Shown here in pieces: positions 21,377 through 31,220 of a DNA stretch of 64,000 bases. Source of the stretch: Polaromonas sp. SP1. Lineage in GTDB: Bacteria > Pseudomonadota > Gammaproteobacteria > Burkholderiales > Burkholderiaceae_C. The position numbers and the translations under genes were made by a program. Each line of letters starts with the position of its first letter. The first letter of the stretch is position 1. The notes under the pieces were generated by a model. The model was not told the DNA's origin. It saw only the letters and a list, made by a program, of their open reading frames with translations, and did no database searches. The DNA is taken from NCBI RefSeq assembly GCF_003711205.1, contig NZ_CP031013.1, positions 3,886,501-3,950,500 of the forward strand. Direction: 5' to 3'.

Positions 21377-22568
21377 CGGTTGCTAAGGTTGAAGTATCCC
21401 GCTGCAGCTCTGCGTGCAGCGCGGCAAATCGTTGTTCCACGGCCGCTATTTTGGCAGGTGCCGATGATTTTGCCTCTATCCATTGCAGAGTAGCCGCCGC
21501 CAGCGCCGCGGGCGTAGCCGCATCCTGCAGCAGTTCGGGCACCACAAAATCCCGGCACAGGATATTGGGCAGGCCCACCCAGGGCTGCAGCTTCTTGCGC
21601 CGCATGATCTGCCAGGACAGCCAGTTCATGTTGTAGGCGATCACCATGGGACGCTTGAAAAGCGCGGCCTCCAGGGTGGCCGTGCCGCTGGCGATCAGGG
21701 TGGCGTCACAGGCTGCCAGGGCGGTGTGCGACTGGCCATCCATGATCTGCAGGCGCCCCTGCATGCCTGCCTCTGCGGCCATCCGCTCAATCATGCTTTT
21801 GAGTGCGGGAATCGCGGGAACTATGAATTTGATAGCGGGTTGTGCATGCAGGATAAGGGCTGCAGCCTGAAAGAACCTCAAAGCGAGGTACTGGATTTCC
21901 GATTTACGGCTGCCCGGCAAAATCGCGATCACATCGTCTTCATCCCTCAAACCCAGTTTTTTCCGTGCTGCAGCGCGGTCTGGCTGCACAGGGATGACAT
22001 TGGCCAGCGGGTGCCCGACATACGTGGCGGCAATGCCGTGGGCCGCCAGCAAGGCGGGCTCAAACGGGAAAATGCACAGCACGTGGTCCACGCTGCGTTT
22101 GATTTTCTCGACGCGGTCGGCACGCCAGGCCCAGATGGCCGGGCTCACAAAATGGACCGTTTTGATGCCCTGCGCCTTGAGCGCGGCTTCCAGGTCGAGA
22201 TTGAAATCGGGGGCATCCACGCCGACGAAGATGTCGGGCCGCTGGGCAAGCAAGCGCTGCTTGAGCTGCTCGCGTATACCGACGATCTCACGGTAGTGGC
22301 GCAGCACCTCGACATAACCTCGCACCGCCAGTTTTTCGCTGGGCCACCAGGCGTCAAACCCGCGTGCTGCCATCTGTGAGCCGCCGATGCCGCCGGAGGT
22401 CAATGCCGGCCAGCGCGCCTTGAAGCCATCCAGCAGCAAACCCGCCAGCAAATCGCCTGAGGTTTCGCCCGCCACCATGGCAACATTCGGTGCACGAGTA
22501 GCCGGCACCCCTGCCTTGGGGTCGTCAGCCTCTCTACGGGCTGGCAGAGGGCTGGTCTGAAGAGACAT
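21348..22568 (-). CDS. lpxB: Lipid-A-disaccharide synthase
   Basis: Glycosyltransferase that joins UDP-2,3-diacylglucosamine and lipid X, a committed step of lipid A synthesis, at the inner-membrane face. Motifs: [16 protein letters not shown] near the start, [28 protein letters not shown], and [11 protein letters not shown]. 406 residues against about 382 in E. coli, the surplus being mostly N-terminal. A family A repeat encodes about residues 233-250 ([15 protein letters not shown]); compared with E. coli LpxB as I remember it, there is no gap here, so the repeat seems to have replaced rather than lengthened the segment. Confidence 0.96.
   Translation of the reverse strand: MSLQTSPLPARREADDPKAGVPATRAPNVAMVAGETSGDLLAGLLLDGFKARWPALTSGGIGGSQMAARGFDAWWPSEKLAVRGYVEVLRHYREIVGIREQLKQRLLAQRPDIFVGVDAPDFNLDLEAALKAQGIKTVHFVSPAIWAWRADRVEKIKRSVDHVLCIFPFEPALLAAHGIAATYVGHPLANVIPVQPDRAAARKKLGLRDEDDVIAILPGSRKSEIQYLALRFFQAAALILHAQPAIKFIVPAIPALKSMIERMAAEAGMQGRLQIMDGQSHTALAACDATLIASGTATLEAALFKRPMVIAYNMNWLSWQIMRRKKLQPWVGLPNILCRDFVVPELLQDAATPAALAAATLQWIEAKSSAPAKIAAVEQRFAALHAELQRDTSTLATDAIQQILES
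21820..21874 (+). repeat. Family A repeat inside lpxB
   Basis: ACTATGAATTTGATAGCGGG ... GGATAAGGGCTGCAGCCTGA, antisense to lpxB, same codon phase as the other antisense copies. It agrees with the DUF4149 copy at most positions (both have TAAGGGCTGCA). Confidence 0.75.
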
Positions 22569-22574
22569 AAGGCC

Positions 22575-23387
22575 TTACCGGACAATGCCGCGCTGCGGCG
22601 AGGTTTGCTCCAGAAAGGAGAGCATCATCTGCACGTCGGGTGCGGCTTCCGGGTGCTTTTCAGTCAGTTCGGCAATTCGTATCCGGGACTGCTCGAGGGT
22701 CAGGTCGTCACGGTACAAGGCCTTGTGCATGGCCTTGACGGCTGAAATGCGGTCGGGAGAGAAACCGCGCCGCCGCAGGCCTTCGAAATTCATGGACCGG
22801 GCCTCGGCCGGCTGGCCTTGCGCCATCACAAAAGGCGGCAAGTCGGCAAACAGCAGTGAACACATGGCGGTAAAACTGTGGGCGCCGATTTTCACAAACT
22901 GGTGTGCGACGGTAAAGCCGCCCAGGATCACCCAGTCGTCCACATGCACATGCCCGCCCAGTTGGGTGTTGTTGGCAAAAATGGTGTGGTTGCCCACCAC
23001 GCAGTCATGCGCCAGATGTACATAGGCCATGATCCAGTTGTCATCGCCGACGCGGGTCACACCGGCGTCCCCGGGCGAGCCGATGTTGAAGGTGCAAAAC
23101 TCGCGAATCGTGTTGCGGTCGCCAATGAGCAGCTCGCAAGGCTCACCCGCATACTTCTTGTCTTGCGGAATCGCCCCCAGCGAGTTGAACTGGAAAATCC
23201 GGTTGTCCCGGCCTATGGTCGTGTGGCCTTCGATCACGCAGTGCGCGCCTACGGTGGTGCCGGCGCCGATCTTCACGTGGGGGCCGATGACCGTGTAAGG
23301 CCCGACGCTCACCGACTCATGAAGCTGGGCTTGCGGGTCCACGAGGGCCGTGGCGTGGATGCCCGGCGCGGTAAGGGGTGCAGTCAT
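22575..23387 (-). CDS. lpxA: UDP-N-acetylglucosamine acyltransferase
   Basis: First step of lipid A synthesis: transfers 3-hydroxyacyl from ACP to O-3 of UDP-GlcNAc. 270 residues; N-terminal left-handed beta-helix of hexapeptide repeats ([20 protein letters not shown] ...), catalytic His in [14 protein letters not shown], and a C-terminal helical domain ([18 protein letters not shown]). Follows fabZ by 31 bp and precedes lpxB by 6 bp. Confidence 0.97.
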   Translation of the reverse strand: MTAPLTAPGIHATALVDPQAQLHESVSVGPYTVIGPHVKIGAGTTVGAHCVIEGHTTIGRDNRIFQFNSLGAIPQDKKYAGEPCELLIGDRNTIREFCTFNIGSPGDAGVTRVGDDNWIMAYVHLAHDCVVGNHTIFANNTQLGGHVHVDDWVILGGFTVAHQFVKIGAHSFTAMCSLLFADLPPFVMAQGQPAEARSMNFEGLRRRGFSPDRISAVKAMHKALYRDDLTLEQSRIRIAELTEKHPEAAPDVQMMLSFLEQTSPQRGIVR

Positions 23388-23418
23388 GTCGCGATCGCCT
23401 TGAAGCTCACAAGCCGGT

Positions 23419-23859
23419 TCACGCGATCGTGCGCATGGTGCACATCAACTCGGCCTCGCAGGCAATCGTGTCGCCGACACGGGTAACGCCCTTGAACTTG
23501 AAAATGCCGGCCTTCATGCGGTCCAGCGTCACGTCCATGATCAGTTGATCACCCGGCTCGACCGGCCGCTTGAAGCGCGCGCCGTCAATACCGGCGAAGT
23601 AATAAACCGTCTTGTCGTCGGGCGTCACGCCCAGCGTCTCAAACGCGAGCAAGGCAGCAGCTTGCGCCATGGCTTCAAGCATCAGCACGCCGGGCATCAC
23701 TGGATGGTGGGGGAAATGGCCCATGAAAAACGGCTCGTTGATCGTGACATTTTTAAGCGCCTTGATGCTTTTGCCTTTTTCGATTTCGAGCACACGGTCC
23801 ACCAGCAAGATGGGATAACGATGCGGCAGCTGCTTGAGAATTTGGTGGATGTCCATCAT
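23419..23859 (-). CDS. fabZ: 3-hydroxyacyl-ACP dehydratase FabZ
   Basis: Dehydrates 3-hydroxyacyl-ACP in fatty acid synthesis, competing with LpxA/LpxD for hydroxymyristoyl-ACP. 146 residues; hot-dog fold with the active-site segment [20 protein letters not shown], containing the catalytic His (GHFP) and Glu (LEAM). Overlaps lpxD by 4 bp (ATGA), so translation is probably coupled. Confidence 0.97.
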   Translation of the reverse strand: MMDIHQILKQLPHRYPILLVDRVLEIEKGKSIKALKNVTINEPFFMGHFPHHPVMPGVLMLEAMAQAAALLAFETLGVTPDDKTVYYFAGIDGARFKRPVEPGDQLIMDVTLDRMKAGIFKFKGVTRVGDTIACEAELMCTMRTIA

Positions 23860-24920
23860 GATTTTTCTTGAATGTGTCCTGAATGCAGAAGGGCTTTTTC
23901 AGCCTGCCTGAGGCGCTCGCGAAAGGTGTGAAGCTGTTTGAGCGTCGCGGCATTTTTCTCCCAGACAGCATTGTCGTCTATGGGAAAGAGCCCGGTGTAG
24001 TTTCCAGGCTTCAGAATCGACCGCGTCACCACGGACGCAGCCGATACATGAACGCCGTCGGCGAGTGTCAGATGGCCCAGCACAATCGCGCCGCCGCCCA
24101 CCGTGCAGTGCGCCCCTATCGTGGCGCTGCCCGCAACGCCGGCGCAGCCGGCCATGGCGGTGTGCTTGCCGACGCGAACGTTATGCCCGATCTGAACAAG
24201 GTTATCCAGCTTGACGCCGTCTTCCAGCACCGTGTCTTGCAACGCACCGCGGTCAATACAGGTGTTAGCGCCGATTTCCACATCGTTGCCGATCTGCACG
24301 CCGCCCAATTGCTCGATCTTGACCCACTGCCCCTGGTGAGGCGCGAAACCAAAGCCGTCGGCGCCAATCACCGCCCCCGGATGGACAATGCAGCGCTCTC
24401 CGATCCGGCAACCGTCGGCCACGGTGACCCGCGCAGACAGCCGGGTGCCGGCCCCAACCTGCGCATGCCGGCCCACCACGCAATGCTCCGCGATGCGCGC
24501 GCCTTCTCCAATGATGGCGCCCTCCCCGATGCACGCAAAAGCGCCCACGGACACGGCGGGCGCCAATGTAGCGCCGGGGTCGACAAACGCGCTGGGATGG
24601 ATGTACGGCGCAGCCTCAGGAAATTGCCGCCGCTTCCAGAACTGGGTGACCAGCGCGAATGCATGGTAAGGGTCATCCACCACGATGCAAGCGCCCCGGC
24701 TGATTGCAGCCTCACGGGCGGCGGGCGCAACGATGACGCAGGCCGCTGCGGATTGAGCGAGCTTGGACTGGTATTTGGGATTGCTGAGAAAGCTGAGGTC
24801 CTGGGGACCCGCGGCCTCGAGGGTGGAGAGCCGCTCTATCTCAAGGCCGGAATCGCCGATGAGTTCGGCGTTGACTGCGCCGGTGAGAAACCGGGCGATA
24901 TCGGCAAGACGGAGTGTCAC
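23856..24920 (-). CDS. lpxD: UDP-3-O-(3-hydroxyacyl)glucosamine N-acyltransferase
   Basis: Third step of lipid A synthesis. 354 residues; N-terminal uridine-binding domain (about 1-100, [20 protein letters not shown]), hexapeptide beta-helix (about 105-300) with the catalytic His expected in the [15 protein letters not shown] segment, and a C-terminal helix of the ACP-binding extension ([20 protein letters not shown]). It sits 48 bp after skp. Confidence 0.97.
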   Translation of the reverse strand: MTLRLADIARFLTGAVNAELIGDSGLEIERLSTLEAAGPQDLSFLSNPKYQSKLAQSAAACVIVAPAAREAAISRGACIVVDDPYHAFALVTQFWKRRQFPEAAPYIHPSAFVDPGATLAPAVSVGAFACIGEGAIIGEGARIAEHCVVGRHAQVGAGTRLSARVTVADGCRIGERCIVHPGAVIGADGFGFAPHQGQWVKIEQLGGVQIGNDVEIGANTCIDRGALQDTVLEDGVKLDNLVQIGHNVRVGKHTAMAGCAGVAGSATIGAHCTVGGGAIVLGHLTLADGVHVSAASVVTRSILKPGNYTGLFPIDDNAVWEKNAATLKQLHTFRERLRQAEKALLHSGHIQEKS

Positions 24921-24968
24921 ACTGCGCCTGCCGTTTTCACGATGGTGATCGTCGTGAACACCCCGCGA

Positions 24969-25475
24969 TCAACGGGAAGCGTTCAGCGCCTTGATCACCT
25001 TGTCGGTGATGTCATGCTTGGGGTTGACGTATACCGACTCTTGAAGGATCAGGTCGTACTTTTCGGTTTCTGCCAGCGTTTTCACCACTTTATTGGCGCG
25101 CTCGATCACCTGCTGGAGTTCTTCGTTTTTACGGTTGTTCAGGTCTTCCTGGAACTCGCGGCGCTTGCGCTGGAAATCCCGGTCCTGGTCTACCAGCTGC
25201 TTTTGGCGCGAAACACGCTGTGTCTCCGGAAGCGTGGGCGCTTCACGCTCGAATTTGTCGGACAGCGTTTTCAGCTGGTTGGCGAGGTCATTGAGCTCTT
25301 TCTCGCGCTTGCTGAATTCCTGCTCCAGTTTGGTCTGGGCTGCCTTGGCCGAATTGGCTTCGCGGAAAATCCGGTCCAGATTCACGACCCCGACCTTGAA
25401 CTCTTGCGCACTCGCGGAAAAACCCGCCAGCGCGACAACAAGACCCAGGAAAATTTTGCTTGAAAGATGCTTCAT
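24969..25475 (-). CDS. skp: Periplasmic chaperone Skp/OmpH
   Basis: 168 residues with a signal peptide (about 1-23, cleavage after ASA) and then a short beta segment (FKVGVVNLDRIF) leading into long charged helices (about 50-130, KREKELNDLANQLKTLSDKF ...) that form the tentacles of the Skp trimer. It carries unfolded outer-membrane proteins across the periplasm to BamA, encoded one base upstream. The start codon overlaps the bamA stop by one base. Confidence 0.93.
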   Translation of the reverse strand: MKHLSSKIFLGLVVALAGFSASAQEFKVGVVNLDRIFREANSAKAAQTKLEQEFSKREKELNDLANQLKTLSDKFEREAPTLPETQRVSRQKQLVDQDRDFQRKRREFQEDLNNRKNEELQQVIERANKVVKTLAETEKYDLILQESVYVNPKHDITDKVIKALNASR

Positions 25476-27772
25476 TAGAAAGATGTACCAATTTGGAATT
25501 GCAACCGCTCTATTCTATCGCCAGGCTTTTTGCGCAGGGGCGTCGCAATGGCAATGCGCAATGGCCCCACCGGAGAAATCCAGCTTATACCTACACCGGT
25601 GGACACCCGCATATCGGTAAAGCTGTAGCTTTCCTTTTCGCCGAAAACGTTGCCCATATCGACAAAACCAAACATACGCAACGTTCTGTCATTTCCTGCG
25701 CCCGGGAATGGTGCAACGAGCTCTGCGTTCAAGGTCACTTTCTTCGGGCCACCCGTCGCCAGATCAGAGGCGTCACGTGGGCCCAGCGATCCCTGCTCAA
25801 ACCCGCGCACCGACCCCAGGCCGCCTGAATAGTAATTCTTGAACAGCGGGTAGGGCTGCCCATTCAGGCCCTTGCCCCAACCGAACTCGCCATTCAGGGC
25901 GATGGTGAACTGCTTGTTGAGGGGGATGTACTGCTGAATCTGGTAATTGGCACGCACAAACTTGATGTCGCCCGCCACACCCCAGTCGCCATACAGGCGC
26001 TGGTAGCGGCCGGCGGTGGGGACCAGCGCGCTGTCCCGGCTGTCGCGCGACCAACCCACTGTCAGGGGAATGGAGTCGCTTTTGTTGCCGAACTGGTTGG
26101 CGTAGGTTTGGTAGCTGACCGGCAGGTTGGTGCCGGGAACAATGGTGAGCTGCTCATAGCCGCTGCCAAAATAAACCGTGTCGTTCTCGGTGAAAGGGAC
26201 ACCGAAGCGGATACTCGCACCGCGGGTTTTCAGGGAATAATCGCCGCCCTGGCCGGAAAGCGGCTTGGCCGTGCGGTCATACACATCAATCGTGCGTGAA
26301 ATGCCGTCGGCTGTGAAGTAAGGATCGATCGTGCTCAACACAACCTGCCGGTTCGACTTGCTGGTATTGAGTTCAATCCCGAGGTAATTGCCGGAACCGA
26401 AAACGTTTTCCTGCTTGATACCGAACAACAGGGAGACGCTGTCCGCACTGGAATAACCCGCACCCAGTTGCAGGTTGCCGGTGGGCTTCTCAACCACATT
26501 CACCGTCACATCAACCTGATCGGTCGTGCCGGTAACTTCCTGGGTATCCATATTCACGTCGGTAAAGAATCCAAGGCGGTCGACACGATCGCGCGAAAGG
26601 CGAATCTTGTCGCCGTCATACCAGGAAGACTCGAACTGGCGGAACTCGCGGCGAACGACTTCATCACGCGTACGGTTGTTGCCCGCAATGTTGACGCGGC
26701 GGACATAGGCCCGGCGGGACGGGTCGGCCTGAAGCACAAAAGAAACGCGGTTGTTGGTGCGGTCAATCTCCGGCACTGCTTCGACGCGCGCAAAGGCGAA
26801 TCCAAACGTGCCAAAGTAGTCGGTAAACGCCTTGGTGGTTTCGGCCACATGGTCCGCGTTGTAGGGCTCACCCGGCTCAATTTTCACCAGCGTCTTGAAC
26901 TCTTCTTCCTTGCTCAGGTAGTTGCCCTCAAGCTTGACGCCCGACACCACGAAACGCTCCCCCTCGGAAACGTTCACCGTGATGGCAATACTTTGCTTGT
27001 CCGGCGAAATCGCAACCTGGGTGGAGTCAATCTTGAATTCCAGGTACCCGCGTGAAAGATAGTAGGAGCGCAAGGTTTCAATGTCTGCGTTGAGCTTGGT
27101 GCGCGAATAACGGTCGGACTTGGTGTACCAGCTGAGCCAGCCGCCGGTGTCAAGGTCAAACAGCCCGAGCAGCGTCGACTCGCTGAATGCCTTGTTGCCG
27201 GTGATGTGGATTTCCTTGATTTTTGCAACGTCGCCTTCGACCACGCTGAAAGTCAGGTTCACGCGATTGCGCTCAATCGGGGTCACGGTGGTAATCACCT
27301 CGACGCCGTACAGGCTCTTGTTGATGTACTGGCGCTTGAGCTCCTGCTCGGCCTTGTCGGCAAGCGCCTTGTCAAAGGGCTGGCCGTCTGCGATGCCGGC
27401 TTCGCGAAGCGCCTTCTTGAGCGCCTCTTTATCGAATTCCTTGGTGCCGACGAAGTCCACATCGGCAACGGTGGGACGTTCTTCCACGATCACCACCAGC
27501 ACATCGCCACTGACTTCAAGCCTCACGTCCTTGAACAGGCCCAGGCCAAACAAGGCCCGAATGGCCGTTGCACCTTTGTCGTCGTTGTAGGTTTCGCCGA
27601 CACGAAAGGGAAGCGACGCGAAAATGGTGCCCGGCTCTACGCGCTGAAGGCCTTCAACCCGGATATCACGGACGGTGAACGGGTCGACAGCCCAAGCGGA
27701 ACTGGCGGCAAAAAGACCGGCGGCGATGGCGCAAACTGCACGAACTTTGAAACGATTTATTTGTTTTTGCAT
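25475..27772 (-). CDS. bamA: Outer membrane assembly factor BamA
   Basis: Central Omp85 protein of the BAM complex that inserts beta-barrels in the outer membrane. I chose the ATG at 27772 (MQKQINRFKVRAVCAIAAGL) because it starts a good signal peptide ending SSAWA; 17 codons upstream are open but lie in the gap to rseP. 765 residues: five POTRA domains (about 25-420, first VRDIRVEGLQRVEPGTIFAS) and a C-terminal 16-strand barrel with the conserved VRGF motif (GSVRGFEQGSLGPR) and terminal Phe (QFQIGTSF). Confidence 0.97.
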   Translation of the reverse strand: MQKQINRFKVRAVCAIAAGLFAASSAWAVDPFTVRDIRVEGLQRVEPGTIFASLPFRVGETYNDDKGATAIRALFGLGLFKDVRLEVSGDVLVVIVEERPTVADVDFVGTKEFDKEALKKALREAGIADGQPFDKALADKAEQELKRQYINKSLYGVEVITTVTPIERNRVNLTFSVVEGDVAKIKEIHITGNKAFSESTLLGLFDLDTGGWLSWYTKSDRYSRTKLNADIETLRSYYLSRGYLEFKIDSTQVAISPDKQSIAITVNVSEGERFVVSGVKLEGNYLSKEEEFKTLVKIEPGEPYNADHVAETTKAFTDYFGTFGFAFARVEAVPEIDRTNNRVSFVLQADPSRRAYVRRVNIAGNNRTRDEVVRREFRQFESSWYDGDKIRLSRDRVDRLGFFTDVNMDTQEVTGTTDQVDVTVNVVEKPTGNLQLGAGYSSADSVSLLFGIKQENVFGSGNYLGIELNTSKSNRQVVLSTIDPYFTADGISRTIDVYDRTAKPLSGQGGDYSLKTRGASIRFGVPFTENDTVYFGSGYEQLTIVPGTNLPVSYQTYANQFGNKSDSIPLTVGWSRDSRDSALVPTAGRYQRLYGDWGVAGDIKFVRANYQIQQYIPLNKQFTIALNGEFGWGKGLNGQPYPLFKNYYSGGLGSVRGFEQGSLGPRDASDLATGGPKKVTLNAELVAPFPGAGNDRTLRMFGFVDMGNVFGEKESYSFTDMRVSTGVGISWISPVGPLRIAIATPLRKKPGDRIERLQFQIGTSF

Positions 27773-27785
27773 GAAATGTATGGAG

Positions 27786-29162
27786 TTAGCCCAAAAGCCG
27801 GGTGACATCGTTAAACAGGGCAACGCACATCATGCCCAGCAGGATCGCAACGCCACCGCGCTGCAACCGGTCCATCCAGGCGTCTGACACGCCCCGGCCG
27901 GTGATCGCCTCCCAAAGATAATACATCAGGTGCCCACCGTCCAGAACCGGCAGCGGGAGTAAATTCAGCACGCCAAGGCTCACGCTGATGAGGGCCAGGA
28001 ACAGCAGGTAAGAGCTCCATCCAAGGCTGGCGGATTTGCCGGCGTAATCCGCGATTGTGAGCGGGCCGCTGAGGTTCTTGAGCGAGGCCTCGCCGATGAT
28101 CATTTTCCCCATCATCCGAAGGGTGAGAACGGACACCTGCCAGGTGCGGACGGCGCCCTGCCACAAGCCGTCAAGAAAGCCATAGCGCACTGTCACGAAT
28201 TCGGGCGGGGCGCCCACATAGGCGTCGATGCGGGGGCTCATAGTTCCATTGACAGACTTGATTTCGGGAGTCACCTGCAGCACCAGCGTCTGGCCACCAC
28301 GTACAACTTGCCAGCTCTGCGGCGCAACAGGCGCCGCGCCGCCACCAGGCTGGCGCAGCGAAGTACGGATGACCTCACGCAACTGCTGCCCATCCACGAT
28401 GGCAACGTCACCAACCCGAAGCACTTCATCACCGGCGCGCAAGCCGGCCTTTTCGGCTGCGCCTGCGGCCATCACCTCGCCGATCACGGGACGTGTCCAG
28501 GGGCCGAGAATGCCTATTTTGCGAAACAGCTGGGCATCGGCTTCCGATGCGCCCAGCGTGCTGAGCGCCAGCCGTAGCGTTTGGCCGGGATTTGCGGCGC
28601 CCTCGCCCACAACCAGCATGACGTCACGCCCGTCCAGGCCGCCCTGGGTCAGCCGCCAGCGCAAATCCTCAAAGGAACGCACAGCCTGGAGCTCGTCGCC
28701 GTCAAGCGCAGCTTTCTCAATCGTTTCATGGCCGCGCAGGCCCGCTTTTTCAGCCAGGGAGCCGGCGACAGGGCTGGCCAGGATAGCCTTGGGCTCCTGC
28801 AGGCCGATCCAGTTCACGAGGGCGTAAAGCAGCACCGCCAGCAGAAGATTGGCGGCGGGCCCGGCCGCGACCACGGCCGCCCGGGATTTGAGCGGCTGGG
28901 TGTTGAAGGCCAGGTGGCGCTCGGCCGGGTCGACCGGGGCCTCGCGCTCGTCAAGCATCTTGACGTAGCCACCCAGGGGCAGCATGCCGATGGAGAACTC
29001 CGTGGACTTGTTTTTGAGCTTCCAGGTGTAGAGGGGCTTGCCGAATCCGATGGAGAACTTCAGGACCTTGATGCCGCAGGCCACGGCCACGCGGTAGTGG
29101 CCGTACTCGTGCACCGCAATCAGGATGCCCAGCGTTACGACAAAAGAAACCAGCGTCAACAT
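27786..29162 (-). CDS. rseP: Site-2 intramembrane zinc metalloprotease RseP
   Basis: Cleaves anti-sigma factor RseA within the membrane and clears signal peptides. ATG at 29162 (MLTLVSFVVTLGILIAVHEY) places the zinc motif H18-E-Y-G-H22 in the first membrane helix, as in homologues; earlier in-frame starts would lie inside dxr. 458 residues; two PDZ domains in the middle (about 120-300), third zinc ligand in the LPLPVLDGGHLMYY segment of a late helix. One base separates it from the dxr stop. Confidence 0.96.
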   Translation of the reverse strand: MLTLVSFVVTLGILIAVHEYGHYRVAVACGIKVLKFSIGFGKPLYTWKLKNKSTEFSIGMLPLGGYVKMLDEREAPVDPAERHLAFNTQPLKSRAAVVAAGPAANLLLAVLLYALVNWIGLQEPKAILASPVAGSLAEKAGLRGHETIEKAALDGDELQAVRSFEDLRWRLTQGGLDGRDVMLVVGEGAANPGQTLRLALSTLGASEADAQLFRKIGILGPWTRPVIGEVMAAGAAEKAGLRAGDEVLRVGDVAIVDGQQLREVIRTSLRQPGGGAAPVAPQSWQVVRGGQTLVLQVTPEIKSVNGTMSPRIDAYVGAPPEFVTVRYGFLDGLWQGAVRTWQVSVLTLRMMGKMIIGEASLKNLSGPLTIADYAGKSASLGWSSYLLFLALISVSLGVLNLLPLPVLDGGHLMYYLWEAITGRGVSDAWMDRLQRGGVAILLGMMCVALFNDVTRLLG

Positions 29163-29163
29163 G

Positions 29164-30351
29164 TCATGCCTCCAGTTGTCCGGCAATTTGAACGGCGACA
29201 CGGCGGGCCTGCCCGTCCAGCGCGAGCAAGCCTTCGATATCACTTGCCTCAGAGACCTGAATGGCCTCCAAAGTTGCGTGATTTACATGATGGATGTGGT
29301 CAAACCGGATCCGCTTGTCCAGGAAGGCTGCCACGGCGACCTCGTTGGCGGCGTTCAGCACCGCCGTGCTGCCGGCAGGGCCGTTCAGGACCTGCCAGGC
29401 CAGCGGCAGCCCCGGAAAGCGCTCGTCGTCCGGCGCTTCAAACGTCATGGTCGCCAGCGACCTGAAATCCAGCGCTTTGGCGCCCGACGTCACCCGGTCA
29501 GGCCAGGCCAGGCCATAGGCGATGGGAACACGCATGTCGGGCGTTCCCAGCTGCGCCACCACCGAGGTGTCGCGGTACTGGACCATGGAGTGAATGATGC
29601 TCTGGGGGTGGATCACCACCTCGATTTGTTCGGGCGTCAGGCCAAACAGGTACTTCGCCTCGATAACCTCCAGGCCCTTGTTCATCATGGTGGCCGAGTC
29701 GACCGAGATCTTGCGGCCCATCACCCAGTTCGGATGAGCGCAGGCCTCATCGGGCGTCACATGGCGCAAGCTGGCTGCGTCGCGGGTGCGGAACGGCCCG
29801 CCGGAGGCGGTCAGGATGATTTTTTCGACGCGCTGGCCCCAGGTCGCGGCGTCTTCAGGCAGCGACTGGAAGATGGCCGAGTGCTCGCTGTCTATGGGCA
29901 GCAACTTGGCGCCGCCGGCCCGGACCGCCTGCATGAAAACCTCGCCGCCCACCACCAGCGCTTCCTTGTTGGCCAGCAGCAAGCGCTTGCCGGCCCTGGC
30001 CGCAGCCATGCACGGCGCCAGCCCTGCCGCCCCCACAATGGCGGCCATGACCGTATCGACCAACTCATGCGACGCTATCATTTCGAGAGCATCAGGTGTA
30101 GACAACACTTGGACTGGGAGCCGATTTGCCTTGATTTTCTCAGCCAGCTGACGGGCATGGGGCGCGCTGGCCATCACGGCATATTGCGGCTTGAACTGGG
30201 CACACTGCGCCAGAATCAGGTCGACTTGCGTCGCCGCACTGAGCGCAAATACCTCGAAACGCTCGGGATGGCGGGCAATCACGTCGAGCGTGTTGACGCC
30301 CACGGAGCCCGTGGACCCCAGAACCGTAATCCGCTGTTTTTGAAACGACAT
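29164..30351 (-). CDS. dxr: 1-deoxy-D-xylulose-5-phosphate reductoisomerase
   Basis: Second step of the MEP isoprenoid pathway: converts DXP to MEP with NADPH. 395 residues; NADPH-binding VLGSTGSVGVNTLDVIARHP at the N-terminus, LLANKEALVVGG, metal-binding DSEHSAIFQSLP and ASGGPFR motifs. Together with ispD and ispF near the right end of the window, three MEP enzymes are present. A stretch at 30074-30131 resembles a family A repeat in the usual phase, but the encoded residues are also compatible with a native Dxr sequence. Confidence 0.97.
   Translation of the reverse strand: MSFQKQRITVLGSTGSVGVNTLDVIARHPERFEVFALSAATQVDLILAQCAQFKPQYAVMASAPHARQLAEKIKANRLPVQVLSTPDALEMIASHELVDTVMAAIVGAAGLAPCMAAARAGKRLLLANKEALVVGGEVFMQAVRAGGAKLLPIDSEHSAIFQSLPEDAATWGQRVEKIILTASGGPFRTRDAASLRHVTPDEACAHPNWVMGRKISVDSATMMNKGLEVIEAKYLFGLTPEQIEVVIHPQSIIHSMVQYRDTSVVAQLGTPDMRVPIAYGLAWPDRVTSGAKALDFRSLATMTFEAPDDERFPGLPLAWQVLNGPAGSTAVLNAANEVAVAAFLDKRIRFDHIHHVNHATLEAIQVSEASDIEGLLALDGQARRVAVQIAGQLEA
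30074..30131 (+). repeat. Possible family A repeat in dxr (weak)
   Basis: GCTATCATTTCGAGAGCATC ... GGACTGGGAGCCGATTTG shows both ends of the family A pattern and is locally AT-rich within a GC-rich gene, but the middle does not match and the encoded protein aligns with E. coli Dxr without a gap. It may be chance. Confidence 0.3.
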
Positions 30352-30359
30352 TCGGGTGC

Positions 30360-31220
30360 CTAAAGAGTGACCAGCATCATCGCCAGCGGCAGTGTGGGCA
30401 AGAGGGCATCGACACGGTCCAGCACGCCGCCGTGCCCGGGCAACAAGCCGCTGGAGTCTTTCACGCCCGCGCTGCGCTTGATCAGGGACTCGACCAGGTC
30501 GCCGACGACACTCATGGCCGCCAGGAAAACAACCGCCAGCAGCATCACCACGATGCCGTGGTGTTCTGCCAGCCGGCTGTAAAGCGTCGGCTCACGCCAG
30601 AAACCCGCGCCGCCCGAAGCCGCACCCGCATAAACCCAGGCGAGCGACAGCGCCACCACACCGGCCATGCCGCCCCAGACACCTTCCCAGCTTTTACCCG
30701 GACTGATCGAGGGCGCCAGTTTGCCTTTGCTGAAGCGCCCGCCAAAGGTGCGTCCGGCAAAGTAGGCAAAGATGTCCGCGACCCAGACCAGCAGCAGCAC
30801 GGAGAGCAGGAAATTGATGCCGACGACACGCGCCTGCGCGACCGCCAGCCAGGCAAGCCACAAGGCCACCATCCCACCGGCAAGCCGCAGCGCTTTGGGA
30901 ATACGGGGCCAGCCGGCGACGCCGCTGCGCAGCAGCCAGCCGCCGGCCAAAACCCACGCAGCCCCGGCTACGGCCCACAGCAAGGGCAAGGGTTGCGCCA
31001 GCAGGCCGCCATACCAGGACAGCGCACAGGCAATCACACACACGAGGCCGAGCCCCACGGACACGCCTTGCCCATAACCATTGAGGCGGCCCCACTCCCA
31101 GGCCCCCGCGGCAATCAGCAGCAGCGCCACAGCGCAAAAAGGCTGGGGTGTTTGATAGAAAAGTGCGGGCAGCAAAATGGCGAGCAGAACGATCGCCGTG
31201 ATAACGCGCTGTTTAAGCAT
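30360..31220 (-). CDS. cdsA: Phosphatidate cytidylyltransferase
   Basis: Makes CDP-diacylglycerol from phosphatidic acid and CTP for all phospholipids. 286 residues, about eight membrane helices, and the complete C-terminal CDP-DAG synthase signature SLIKRSAGVKDSSGLLPGHG followed by GVLDRVDAL. Overlaps the uppS stop by one base and precedes dxr by 8 bp. Confidence 0.96.
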   Translation of the reverse strand: MLKQRVITAIVLLAILLPALFYQTPQPFCAVALLLIAAGAWEWGRLNGYGQGVSVGLGLVCVIACALSWYGGLLAQPLPLLWAVAGAAWVLAGGWLLRSGVAGWPRIPKALRLAGGMVALWLAWLAVAQARVVGINFLLSVLLLVWVADIFAYFAGRTFGGRFSKGKLAPSISPGKSWEGVWGGMAGVVALSLAWVYAGAASGGAGFWREPTLYSRLAEHHGIVVMLLAVVFLAAMSVVGDLVESLIKRSAGVKDSSGLLPGHGGVLDRVDALLPTLPLAMMLVTL

